A DNA stretch of 26,493 bases from Candidatus Shapirobacteria bacterium (GTDB lineage Bacteria > Patescibacteriota > Microgenomatia > UBA12405), in assembly GCA_026395315.1 (NCBI GenBank), contig JAPLYY010000025.1:1-26493 (forward strand), given 5' to 3'. The translations under genes were made by a program, and so were the position numbers. Position 1 is the stretch's first letter. Each line of letters begins with the position of its first letter. This document shows positions 6,424 through 12,942 of this stretch, piece by piece. Below the pieces are notes generated by a model, which was not told where the DNA came from, searched no databases, and saw only the letters and a list, made by a program, of their open reading frames with translations.

Positions 6424-7178
6424 AGTTGAGTTAAAATTTCTGAACCGGTGGGAGTAATAAGTATAGTGTGCTCGAATTGACAAGAGAGGGAGCCATCACG
6501 GGTACGGACGGTCCAGCCATCAGAACGGTCAAAAGTGACATGCCAATTGGGAGAGGCGTTGACCATTGGTTCAATAGTAAAAATCATACCGGGTTTGAGG
6601 ATAATATCACCATCAGGGTGGCGGTAATGAAAAACGAACGGATCTTCGTGGAAGTGAATACCAACCCCATGACCGCCAAGTTCCCGGACAGGACTATAAC
6701 CAAAAGGTGCCAGATAATTTTGAATGGTAACCCCAACCGATTTATTTAAGGATCGGCCGGGTTTGAGTTGGGCAATGGCTTTAGTCAGAGCAGTACGGGT
6801 GCGTTCGATTAATAGTTTTGTTTCAGACGAAATTTTATCAACTCCTACTGTGGCAGAGACATCACCGTAGTAGCCATGTAAAATAGTAGTGATATCAATA
6901 TTGATGATATCGCCGTTTTTTAGGATATCTTTTGGTGAGGGAATACCGTGACAGACAACATTATTAATTGAGGTACAAATGCTTTTAGGAAAACCTTCGT
7001 AGTTTAAGGGGGCGGGAATAGCGCCATTATTGATAATAAATTTATGAGTAAATTTATTAATTTCTTCTGTACTAATTCCGGGTCTAACCAAACTAAGAGC
7101 ATATTTTAGAGTTTGGGCAGCCAGTTGGGAAGAGGCACGGATACCATTGATCTGTTCGGGATTTTTTATTATAACCAC
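6420..7178 (-). CDS. map: Methionine aminopeptidase, type I
   Basis: The protein has 252 aa. It removes the initiator Met from new proteins. All five metal ligands are present: Asp95 (NIDIT), Asp106 (YYGDVS), His170 (GGHGVGIHFHE), Glu203 (TIEPM) and Glu236 (QFEHTILIT); the substrate His77 (VCHG) is there too. There is no N-terminal zinc-finger extension. The start is GTG at 7178, giving MVIIKNPEQINGIRAS, which fits the family N-terminus. TATAAT ends 5 nt before it, so the mRNA is predicted to be leaderless. It is first in a three-gene unit with folD and the thioredoxin-like gene, each joined by a 4-nt overlap. It is divergent from the Thr/Pro-rich protein at 7221. Confidence 0.94.
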   Translation of the reverse strand: MVIIKNPEQINGIRASSQLAAQTLKYALSLVRPGISTEEINKFTHKFIINNGAIPAPLNYEGFPKSICTSINNVVCHGIPSPKDILKNGDIINIDITTILHGYYGDVSATVGVDKISSETKLLIERTRTALTKAIAQLKPGRSLNKSVGVTIQNYLAPFGYSPVRELGGHGVGIHFHEDPFVFHYRHPDGDIILKPGMIFTIEPMVNASPNWHVTFDRSDGWTVRTRDGSLSCQFEHTILITPTGSEILTQL

Positions 7179-7183
7179 AACGA

Positions 7184-7189
7184 ATTATA
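7184..7189 (-). promoter_or_regulatory. -10 element of map, leaderless arrangement
   Basis: A perfect TATAAT on the minus strand ends 5 nt before the map GTG at 7178. The 42-nt gap between the divergent start codons holds this element, a small palindrome and the opposite -10. Confidence 0.55.
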
Positions 7190-7190
7190 T

Positions 7191-7206
7191 ACCAAAGAAT
7201 TTTGGT
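7191..7206. repeat. Short inverted repeat between divergent promoters
   Basis: ACCAAA-GAAT-TTTGGT is a 6-bp inverted repeat with a 4-nt spacer, sitting between the two opposed -10 elements. It could be an operator shared by map and the Thr/Pro protein gene, but a 6-bp palindrome in AT-rich DNA can also arise by chance. Confidence 0.3.
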
Positions 7207-7207
7207 G

Positions 7208-7213
7208 TAAAAT
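7208..7213 (+). promoter_or_regulatory. -10 element of the Thr/Pro-rich protein gene, leaderless arrangement
   Basis: TAAAAT ends exactly 7 nt before the ATG at 7221. The alternative GTG start at 7218 would be only 4 nt away. No good -35 hexamer is seen. Confidence 0.4.
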
Positions 7214-7220
7214 ATAAGTG

Positions 7221-7646
7221 ATGAAACAAACAATTGCAGGATTGATAGTTTTGTATTTTTTGGTTGCCAGTCCGGTGGATGCTATAACATTGGGAGTAGT
7301 AAGGAGGGTGAGTACTCCTACCCCAACACCAGTCCCAACGAAAGCACTTTTACAGATTGTGCCAAGAGGATCGTTGAAGTTGATCAATACCGTGGTACCA
7401 ACAGTCAAACCAACAGAAACTATAGCACCTACCAAAACGGTAACTCCAACAAATGCCGTAACCGTAACAGAAACACCGGCGCCAACATTACAACCAACAG
7501 TTGACCTGAGTCCGACAGTAGAAGTAACTGCTATCAATGATGGTGATCAGGATAATTTAACGATTTGGTTTTTGGCGGCAACAATCGGTTTATTGCTAAT
7601 AATTGTCATAGCACAGGCTTGGCCAAAAAAAGAAAACGAAGATTAA
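7221..7646 (+). CDS. Exported Thr/Pro-rich protein with a C-terminal membrane anchor
   Basis: I do not recognise a family. From the ATG at 7221 the protein has 141 aa. It has an N-terminal signal peptide (MKQTIAGLIVLYFLVASPVDA), a low-complexity Thr/Pro/Val linker (about residues 30-105, with STPTPTPVPT and many TxTP repeats), and one C-terminal membrane helix (about 113-131, LTIWFLAATIGLLLIIVIA) followed by KKENED. The mature protein would be a short extracellular stalk anchored at its C-terminus. There is no LPxTG. The Thr/Pro linker style matches the PilW-like pilin and the sortase in this window. Its stop codon overlaps the stop of the convergent SdpI-like gene at TTAA (7643-7646). Confidence 0.7.
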   Translation: MKQTIAGLIVLYFLVASPVDAITLGVVRRVSTPTPTPVPTKALLQIVPRGSLKLINTVVPTVKPTETIAPTKTVTPTNAVTVTETPAPTLQPTVDLSPTVEVTAINDGDQDNLTIWFLAATIGLLLIIVIAQAWPKKENED

Positions 7647-8272
7647 AGCCGACGATAGAGATAATAGGAATAAACAAAAATGAAGATAGAGTTGAATAAA
7701 ACCGGAACTAAGACTAAATAGAGGGACAACTGTGGGACAAATAGCGCCATTAGGGCTAAAAGACCGGCGATTTGAAACAGACTACTACTAACCTCATGAG
7801 TTTTCTTCCAAACAACATCACTAGTCATCGTCCAGGGGGTACGAATGCCGACAAACCAATTGCGATGAGTGTTTTTAAGGAGAACTCCGGCATAATAATA
7901 GAGTATGGCCAGGGCAGGACTCATGGCCTGAATCATGTTGAAGCGGGAACCTAAATCCCAAAAAATAGTTAACAACTGAATGTAAAATAAAAAGGCGAAA
8001 ATAATATTAACAAAAAGATAGTAATATTGATCGAACTCGGCAAAATTTTTCTGGTAAGGGTCAATTTTAGGAAGAAACAAAAAGATAAAATAGAGCGCTA
8101 AAGACATTCCAGGCATGAAAAACAAGGCAAAAGCTTTGGAAGAATAGCCGTTAACTTCCCCGGAAATACCCCAGTGGGTGGCTAAAATATCGGGTAAGTA
8201 AGGATAAAGAGTGATGCCAATTAAAACAGTAATAAAAATAATGGCAAGGGGAAAGAGGTGATGAAATTTCAT
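7643..8272 (-). CDS. SdpI/DUF1648-like integral membrane protein
   Basis: The protein has 209 aa and about six membrane helices. The first loop carries YLPDILATHWGISGEVNGYSSK (about residues 29-50), the DUF1648 signature. The second half has KNTHRNWFVGIRTPWTMTSDVVWKKTHEVSSS (about 133-164), the SdpI signature. In Bacillus subtilis SdpI is the immunity protein and signal receptor for the SdpC toxin, but the family is broad and mostly uncharacterised. No SdpC, SdpA or SdpB homologue and no autorepressor SdpR is next to it, so an immunity role is not supported here. It overlaps the upstream phosphoesterase gene by 4 nt and is the last gene of a three-gene unit. Confidence 0.8.
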   Translation of the reverse strand: MKFHHLFPLAIIFITVLIGITLYPYLPDILATHWGISGEVNGYSSKAFALFFMPGMSLALYFIFLFLPKIDPYQKNFAEFDQYYYLFVNIIFAFLFYIQLLTIFWDLGSRFNMIQAMSPALAILYYYAGVLLKNTHRNWFVGIRTPWTMTSDVVWKKTHEVSSSLFQIAGLLALMALFVPQLSLYLVLVPVLFNSIFIFVYSYYLYRRL

Positions 8273-9714
8273 GATTTAGTATAAACCAAACGGTTATCAA
8301 CTAATGAGCGGAGATTTTGGTGAGAACGAAGATATTCAATCAGAACGTCTTGGGCGGAAGTAGAAATGACTTTTGTTTCCTTAAACTCGGTTAAATTTAA
8401 ATAGGGAACGGCATTGTTGGCGTGAAAGCCCTGAAGACAAATGGTGAAGAGGGAATCGTCAGTTACTGGTTTTGAGTTTATAGTTAGAGAATCAAGTTTA
8501 TCACTATAAACTGCCTTAACACCGGCACTAACTTGATAACACTCCCCTTCGCCGGTACGGTTTTCCGACCGCATAATATGAGTAAAAATTTTCTTGAGTT
8601 GGGTGCCGGTAATCGAATAGCGAATCAGAGTGTCGTTATAAGGAAAACAGCACATTAAATCGTTAAGGGTAACCAATGGACCCATTTCCTTAACCCGGAT
8701 CGAACCGCTGCCAACAAAAGCAATATCAACACCGGAGCTGTCAGCAAAAGCATCGGCAACAAGATTACCCAAAGAGGTTTCAATTTCGCGAGCCGGATGA
8801 GTTAATTTGGTGGATAGTTTAGTTAAAACAGCGCTGTATTTATCATCAACTTCTTTTTTAAATTTATCAATAAAATCAAGCAACTGTTGATCGGGTTTAA
8901 CAATATCGTTGGTGATGGGAATCAACTGCCATTGATAGTCAACAATGCTATTGGTGTCATCATCAACAACAATATCAAAACGGCCAACCTGGTTGGTGGA
9001 GGTGCCTGCCTGAACAATGGGAATATTATTAACCACCACCGGTTTTTTTAAGAAGGTGTGGGGATGACCGCCGATAATCAGATCAACCCCCCATTCGGGT
9101 TTTAGCAGTTTAGCTAATTCCTGATCGGAATCAATGCCGATATGAGTCAATAAAATAGTTAAATCGATGTCATCATTTTTGTAGGCGTTGCAAATTTTAC
9201 CGACTTCGGCGCTGGCTTCTTCCAGATTGACAAAAGAACCGATAAGTTTGTCCTGGTCGATGGAATCGATGACTTTATCAGTGATAATGCCGGTAAATAA
9301 AATATCAAAACCGTCTTTGTTGATGATTTTGTATGGGTTCATCAAACGTTTGTGATAAGTTTTAATGTAAAGATTGGCGTTAACTATAGGAAAATTAGCC
9401 ATTTTTTCCAAGAATAAAAGATGGGGTAAACCATAATCGAATTCGTGGTTACCCAAAGCGACAATGTCAGGAGCCAGATAGTTCATAATTTCAATAGTAG
9501 AAATGCCCTTATATTCGGTGTCAATTAGACTACCTTGGACCATATCACCGGAAACGACGTAAAAGACGTTTTTTTCTTCCGAGCGGACTTTGTTGATATA
9601 GGCCGAAAGTAAAGCCAGGCCGCCGATCATTTCACCGGGTTTACCGCCAAGTTCGGCCAAAAAATCCCCGTGCATGTCATTTGAGTGCAGAATGGTGAAT
9701 TTTTTAGTGGCCAT
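8269..9714 (-). CDS. 5'-nucleotidase/UshA family metallophosphoesterase
   Basis: The protein has 481 aa and two domains. The N-terminal calcineurin-like phosphoesterase domain shows FTILHSNDMHGD (Asp13 and His15), VVSGDMVQGS, ALGNHEFDYG, LLTHIGIDSD and IIGGHPHTF, which together give the dimetal site. The C-terminal 5'-nucleotidase substrate domain has LGNLVADAFADSSGVDIAFVGSGSIR and LVTLNDLMCCFPYNDTL. The family hydrolyses nucleotides, and sometimes UDP-sugars or NAD, to nucleosides and phosphate. Unlike UshA there is no signal peptide: the protein starts MATKKFTILHSNDMHG, so it is predicted to be cytosolic. It starts 1 nt inside the stop of the upstream gene (TAATG) and overlaps the SdpI-like gene by 4 nt. 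For a cell likely dependent on scavenged nucleotides, a salvage role is plausible but inferred. Confidence 0.88.
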   Translation of the reverse strand: MATKKFTILHSNDMHGDFLAELGGKPGEMIGGLALLSAYINKVRSEEKNVFYVVSGDMVQGSLIDTEYKGISTIEIMNYLAPDIVALGNHEFDYGLPHLLFLEKMANFPIVNANLYIKTYHKRLMNPYKIINKDGFDILFTGIITDKVIDSIDQDKLIGSFVNLEEASAEVGKICNAYKNDDIDLTILLTHIGIDSDQELAKLLKPEWGVDLIIGGHPHTFLKKPVVVNNIPIVQAGTSTNQVGRFDIVVDDDTNSIVDYQWQLIPITNDIVKPDQQLLDFIDKFKKEVDDKYSAVLTKLSTKLTHPAREIETSLGNLVADAFADSSGVDIAFVGSGSIRVKEMGPLVTLNDLMCCFPYNDTLIRYSITGTQLKKIFTHIMRSENRTGEGECYQVSAGVKAVYSDKLDSLTINSKPVTDDSLFTICLQGFHANNAVPYLNLTEFKETKVISTSAQDVLIEYLRSHQNLRSLVDNRLVYTKS

Positions 9715-10394
9715 TAATTTTGGACGGTAAATTCTTTTTCGGGATAGGTGGCGTCGAGATTGACTTTGCCGCCATCAAGATTAAGTGATCTGATGTGAAG
9801 ATTGGGAATAGCGTTGAGACGATCTTCAACAAAACCGGTGATAGGTTTGATATTTTCATTAACCAAATTTTGGGGAATAGTAATGCGGCCAACTTCGATA
9901 GTCTGAGGAATTAGAGTGACTTTATTATTAATGACACTGACACTACCCTTGAGATAGAAAGGAGGATTAAAACCGATATGATACTCATCCACTTTGGCTT
10001 CAATTTCTTTGATGGAATGAGTGAAAGAAATCCAAGAAAGTATTTTACGGACATTAAGTACACCCGAAGCTTCACCGGTACCGTCAGCATTAATTTTAAT
10101 TTGGATATTAGAAACAGGATAGTTGACCCATTTAACAGAATTATTCAGAGCGGATATTTCGGCGGAACTAAAAGAAGTTTTGATTTCTTTTTGACCTTCA
10201 TATTTAATACCACTTTGATTGTCCTGGCTAGGAGTGATAGCAATGCCTTCAACACCATTGTTAGTATAAGCAGCTACACGGTCAGCTTCAGTATATTTAA
10301 TACCTAAGTCCCGGGGTGAGCCGGAAGTCAGGTATCTAAAACCAAAATAACCAAGACCAAAAATGAGAACAAGAAAAATGATTACTTTTATCAT
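9714..10394 (-). CDS. Membrane-anchored protein of unknown function
   Basis: The protein has 226 aa and I do not recognise its family. An N-terminal membrane helix (residues 2-20, IKVIIFLVLIFGLGYFGF) without a clear signal peptidase site suggests an N-terminal anchor with the rest outside. The outer part is rich in beta-strand pattern: QIKINADGTGEASGVLNVRKIL (about 95-116), then HIGFNPPFYLKGSVSVINNKVTLIPQTIEVGRITIP (about 137-172), and a final LNAIPNLHIRSLNLDGGKVNLDATYP. The layout is reminiscent of lipid-binding AsmA/LmeA-like folds, but that is a loose impression. It heads the unit with the phosphoesterase and the SdpI-like gene (1-nt overlap). A TACAAT 9 nt before the ATG is a possible -10. 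Confidence 0.6.
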   Translation of the reverse strand: MIKVIIFLVLIFGLGYFGFRYLTSGSPRDLGIKYTEADRVAAYTNNGVEGIAITPSQDNQSGIKYEGQKEIKTSFSSAEISALNNSVKWVNYPVSNIQIKINADGTGEASGVLNVRKILSWISFTHSIKEIEAKVDEYHIGFNPPFYLKGSVSVINNKVTLIPQTIEVGRITIPQNLVNENIKPITGFVEDRLNAIPNLHIRSLNLDGGKVNLDATYPEKEFTVQN

Positions 10395-10395
10395 A

Positions 10396-10423
10396 TTGTA
10401 ATTATTGTAACACTTACTATAAT
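10396..10423 (+). promoter_or_regulatory. Promoter of the superoxide dismutase gene
   Basis: TTGTAA (10396-10401), a 16-nt spacer and TATAAT (10418-10423) lie 10 nt before the ATG at 10434. The predicted leader is only a few nt. The same 39-nt gap contains TACAAT on the minus strand (10409-10404), a candidate -10 for the divergent gene. Confidence 0.6.
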
Positions 10424-10433
10424 TGTAGTAGAT

Positions 10434-10946
10434 ATGAATAAATTAACCGTCAAACCACTCCTCTATGATTATAATGCTTTGGAACCGGTCATTTCCAAAC
10501 AAATCATGGAATTACATCACGACAAGCATTACGTGAACTATATTAATGCCTTTAATGCGGCTTTGGATGTGGGTAAGGTCAGCAGTTTTAATTATAACGG
10601 GGCCATAATGCACGAAATTTTTTGGGAAAATATGAGGCCGGCCAAAGAAAATAATTTACCTCCGGAAGGTATGTTTCCCGATTTTGAAAAATTTAAACAG
10701 GAGTTTACGACTGCCGCAGTAACGGTAGAAGGCTCGGGCTGGGCGGTATTATGGAAAACAGACAGCGGATTGGCGGTATCACAATTAGAGAAACATAATT
10801 TATTGGGGTTAAACGGGGCTAAACCAATTTTGGTATTGGATGTTTGGGAACATGCCTATTATTTGGACTATTTAAACGACCGGAAAAGTTATATAGAGAA
10901 ATGGTGGCAAGTTGTGAATTGGGATGAGGTGGAAAAAAGAATTTAG
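10434..10946 (+). CDS. Compact Fe/Mn-family superoxide dismutase
   Basis: The protein has 170 aa, about 25 shorter than common SODs, mainly because the N-terminal hairpin loop is reduced. It dismutates superoxide in the cytosol. Metal ligands are His28 (ELHHDKHY), His60 (MHEIFW), Asp136 and His140 (LDVWEHAYYLDY). The second-shell Tyr36 (E. coli Tyr34) is kept. The usual active-site Gln is missing from both places where Mn- or Fe-type enzymes carry it. Instead His121 (LEKHNLL) lines up with the His variant known from some archaeal enzymes such as that of Sulfolobus. The residue two before the ligand Asp is Val134. Metal preference therefore cannot be told from the sequence, and I give no sodA/sodB symbol. 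The gene has its own promoter and a terminator at 10955-10989. Confidence 0.92.
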   Translation: MNKLTVKPLLYDYNALEPVISKQIMELHHDKHYVNYINAFNAALDVGKVSSFNYNGAIMHEIFWENMRPAKENNLPPEGMFPDFEKFKQEFTTAAVTVEGSGWAVLWKTDSGLAVSQLEKHNLLGLNGAKPILVLDVWEHAYYLDYLNDRKSYIEKWWQVVNWDEVEKRI

Positions 10947-10954
10947 CCGATAAC

Positions 10955-10989
10955 AAAAATCCCCCTTCGGAAACCTCGGGGGGATTTTT
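10955..10989. terminator. Bidirectional intrinsic terminator
   Basis: AAAAATCCCCC (10955-10965) pairs with GGGGGATTTTT (10979-10989) across a 13-nt loop. A-runs on one side and T-runs on the other serve both the superoxide dismutase gene (plus) and the major pilin gene (minus, stop at 11003). Confidence 0.85.
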
Positions 10990-11002
10990 ATAAAAAACTA
11001 GA

Positions 11003-11458
11003 TTAACGGGTGACAGAAATCGGAGTACCGCTTTCAGCATGTGGAGCAGAAACAGTTACCCGACCACCGATGGCAGATTGAAATATGTTATAGCCGGTAT
11101 CAAAGGATGAACACCCGACACCAACAGTATTATTTGGGTCAGTTGGAAGATCGGCAATATAAGTAGGAACGAGAGCATTACAGAAAGGAGCGCCGATTGT
11201 AGCTAAACTGATGTCGGCGGCAGAAGTACCAATACCAGCTGGCAAGGCACCTTTCTGATCGGCAGAATACTGATAGACAGCGTTGAGGATAGCGTTAACA
11301 TCGCTACGACGCTTAGTATCATTGGCAGCCCTGAATTGTTTGCCAGGATTGATGGCAATCAAGACAATGGCGAATAAGACAGCGAGGATGCCGATAACAA
11401 CAACTAACTCGATCAGGGTAAAACCGGAACGTTTTTTGGCGGTTTTTTCTGTAGACAT
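11003..11458 (-). CDS. Type IV pilin, probable major pilin
   Basis: The protein has 151 aa. The leader MSTEKTAKKRSG is followed by FTLIELVVVIGILAVLFAIVLIAI, the class III signal: cleavage after Gly12, Phe at +1, Glu at +5, and a hydrophobic helix that packs the fibre core. The globular part is small, with two cysteines (in APFCNALV and VGCSSFD) that could form a disulfide. After cleavage by prepilin peptidase (not encoded here), PilB and PilC would polymerise it. Being the shortest simple pilin, last in the locus and with its own promoter and strong terminator, it is the best candidate for the major subunit. This is inferred from arrangement, since abundance cannot be read from sequence. Confidence 0.88.
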   Translation of the reverse strand: MSTEKTAKKRSGFTLIELVVVIGILAVLFAIVLIAINPGKQFRAANDTKRRSDVNAILNAVYQYSADQKGALPAGIGTSAADISLATIGAPFCNALVPTYIADLPTDPNNTVGVGCSSFDTGYNIFQSAIGGRVTVSAPHAESGTPISVTR

Positions 11459-11498
11459 ATTTTTTATTTAATTAATAATTATTAAATACCTAGTTAGT

Positions 11499-11528
11499 AA
11501 TATATCATACTGCAGTACTGTATGTCAC
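11499..11528 (-). promoter_or_regulatory. Promoter of the major pilin gene
   Basis: On the minus strand GTGACA (11528-11523), an 18-nt spacer and TATATT (11504-11499) precede the pilin ATG at 11458. This gives a predicted AT-rich leader of roughly 34 nt, unlike the leaderless layout elsewhere. The spacer contains nested palindromes (11506-11524). Confidence 0.5.
11506..11524. promoter_or_regulatory. Nested inverted repeat in the pilin promoter, candidate operator
   Basis: CATAC and GTATG flank a core in which TACTGCAGTA (a perfect 10-bp palindrome) overlaps CAGTACTG (a perfect 8-bp palindrome). The site lies between the -35 and -10 hexamers, a classic position for a repressor. Confidence 0.4.
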
Positions 11529-11529
11529 G

Positions 11530-12573
11530 TTATTGACCTATAAGGATTTGGATATCGACAGATAGATCATTGCTGTCTTTGATAATAATATTTTGAAATA
11601 TTCTCCTAACTTCAGCATTAATCTTGTCTTTTATGTCCTGGGAAACACGGGGGTTGAAAGAAACAATAATCCGGTTAGAATTGGTATTTGTCGGAGTTTG
11701 AGTTGAAGTAACATTGGTAAATCCGATTTGACCCAACCTATCCCGAAGCAGAGTAGCTTTGGTGGTCAACCGGTTATTGTTGATAGTAATACCGATTTTG
11801 GCAGAGGTAATGGTAATAACTGAAGGAGTTGGACTAACAGCGGTTTTGGTAGGAATAACTATCATTTTGAGAAGACTATTATTTCTTTCGGGTTGAGGGC
11901 GGGAAGAGACGACCATAATAATGAGGATTAGAAGCATGGTACCGAATATACCGATTAGAATACTGGTACGATTGACCGGGATCTTTAGTTTTATTTGGGG
12001 GACAAACCGTTTGGGATTATTAGTCATGATCAGGCTATTCTTATTGAGCTGTTTAAGGTCGGTGATAAACTGATCGTAAATAGACTTGGGGATGACAGAA
12101 ATTACGGTTAATTTGTGGTTCTTAATTGTGTTGACCAGATTGTTGATAAAGGGTTTATTGGCAACAATAATGGCAGAACCCGTCTCTTGGGAGTATTCAT
12201 GGGAAACTTTTGAAATAAATGGGATCATTTGAACAAATTTGTCAATTTCAACCTCGTTGCCAAGTTTGGATTCAAACTTTTTTTCGTAATAAATATCAGA
12301 GGTGAGAACGATGATGACCCGGCGGTTGATAAATTGATTTTTATTGATAAACGCGGCGATTTCCTGGTTAAACTTGGCTTCGTCAACGATTTCCAGATCA
12401 GCAATAAGTTCGGGAGTGAATTTATGCTTTACATCAGTTTGACCGTCGTAATATCGGAGACCATTCTGGGTAACCGTTAAAACCGCCGGTAAGGGAGCTT
12501 TTTTTAATAAGTTTTTAGACTTATTAAAAAAATCGGCTGGTTTGGGGAGATTTTTTAATATATTTCCTGCCAT
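11530..12573 (-). CDS. Bitopic protein of the pilus locus, GspL-like layout with a LytR_C-like outer domain
   Basis: The protein has 347 aa and I do not recognise it with confidence. A cytoplasmic part (1-200) has beta-alpha pattern such as LPAVLTVTQNGLRYYDGQ (28-45) and INRRVIIVLTSDIYYEKKF (82-100), loosely like a PilM/GspL actin-like lobe. A single membrane helix (203-223, TSILIGIFGTMLLILIIMVV) follows. Outside is a short Thr/Pro linker and a domain from about 255, KIGITINNNRLTTKATLLRDRLGQIGF onward, that resembles the LytR C-terminal domain. The order cytoplasmic domain, helix, small outer domain is that of GspL, which ties the ATPase to the outer scaffold. It overlaps the PilX-like gene by 19 nt and precedes the major pilin, so a role in pilus assembly is likely from context. 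Confidence 0.55.
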   Translation of the reverse strand: MAGNILKNLPKPADFFNKSKNLLKKAPLPAVLTVTQNGLRYYDGQTDVKHKFTPELIADLEIVDEAKFNQEIAAFINKNQFINRRVIIVLTSDIYYEKKFESKLGNEVEIDKFVQMIPFISKVSHEYSQETGSAIIVANKPFINNLVNTIKNHKLTVISVIPKSIYDQFITDLKQLNKNSLIMTNNPKRFVPQIKLKIPVNRTSILIGIFGTMLLILIIMVVSSRPQPERNNSLLKMIVIPTKTAVSPTPSVITITSAKIGITINNNRLTTKATLLRDRLGQIGFTNVTSTQTPTNTNSNRIIVSFNPRVSQDIKDKINAEVRRIFQNIIIKDSNDLSVDIQILIGQ

Positions 12574-12938
12574 GAGTTGATTGATAAATTATTAGTGGTA
12601 ATATAGTCGGTTGTTTTGATCTGAATAGTCCGGGTAAAATTGCCGTATACACCGCGAGATTGAATGGTTGTACTATTGGGTAAGGTAACATAGGCGGTAC
12701 CGCCAGCTAATGGCAGATCTTCGCCGGTATAGCCGACATCCCTGGCAAACCTAACCAAAGCATTTTCCGCCCCACTTTCGGCGATATTCAGTGCGATAGA
12801 TGATTGTTCTGCCTGGGCATTGGCCAGAGAGCTGTTGACCATGACATAGGTGGCAGTGGCGATGACGGTGGTAGCAATGACAGTAAATATAATCAGGGCA
12901 ACTGATGCAAAACCGGAATTATTGTTATATTTTTTCAT
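12555..12938 (-). CDS. PilX-like minor pilin
   Basis: The protein has 127 aa. MKKYNNNSG is a short leader; cleavage after Gly9 would leave FASVALIIFTVIATTVIATATYVMV as the N-terminal helix. The +5 residue is Ala, not Glu, which is a trait of PilX/GspK-type tip pilins that prime the fibre. The SSIALNIAESGAENALVRFARD segment (about residues 46-67) matches the PilX AExGxxxAL pattern. The C-terminal domain is tiny, with no cysteines. It starts 4 nt after the PilW-like gene and overlaps the next gene by 19 nt. With the FimT-, PilV- and PilW-like genes it completes a minor pilin set. Confidence 0.75.
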   Translation of the reverse strand: MKKYNNNSGFASVALIIFTVIATTVIATATYVMVNSSLANAQAEQSSIALNIAESGAENALVRFARDVGYTGEDLPLAGGTAYVTLPNSTTIQSRGVYGNFTRTIQIKTTDYITTNNLSINSWQEIY

Positions 12939-12942
12939 TTAT

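Noticed and set aside
6424..6483. A longer FolD starting at 6483
   Set aside because: The extra 20 residues lie within the map coding region and do not match the FolD N-terminus. The ATG at 6423 gives the ATGA overlap and the family start MILLDGKTL.
7643..8272. A toxin-immunity (Sdp) system
   Set aside because: No SdpC-like toxin, SdpAB maturation protein or SdpR repressor is present nearby; only the SdpI-like membrane protein is seen.
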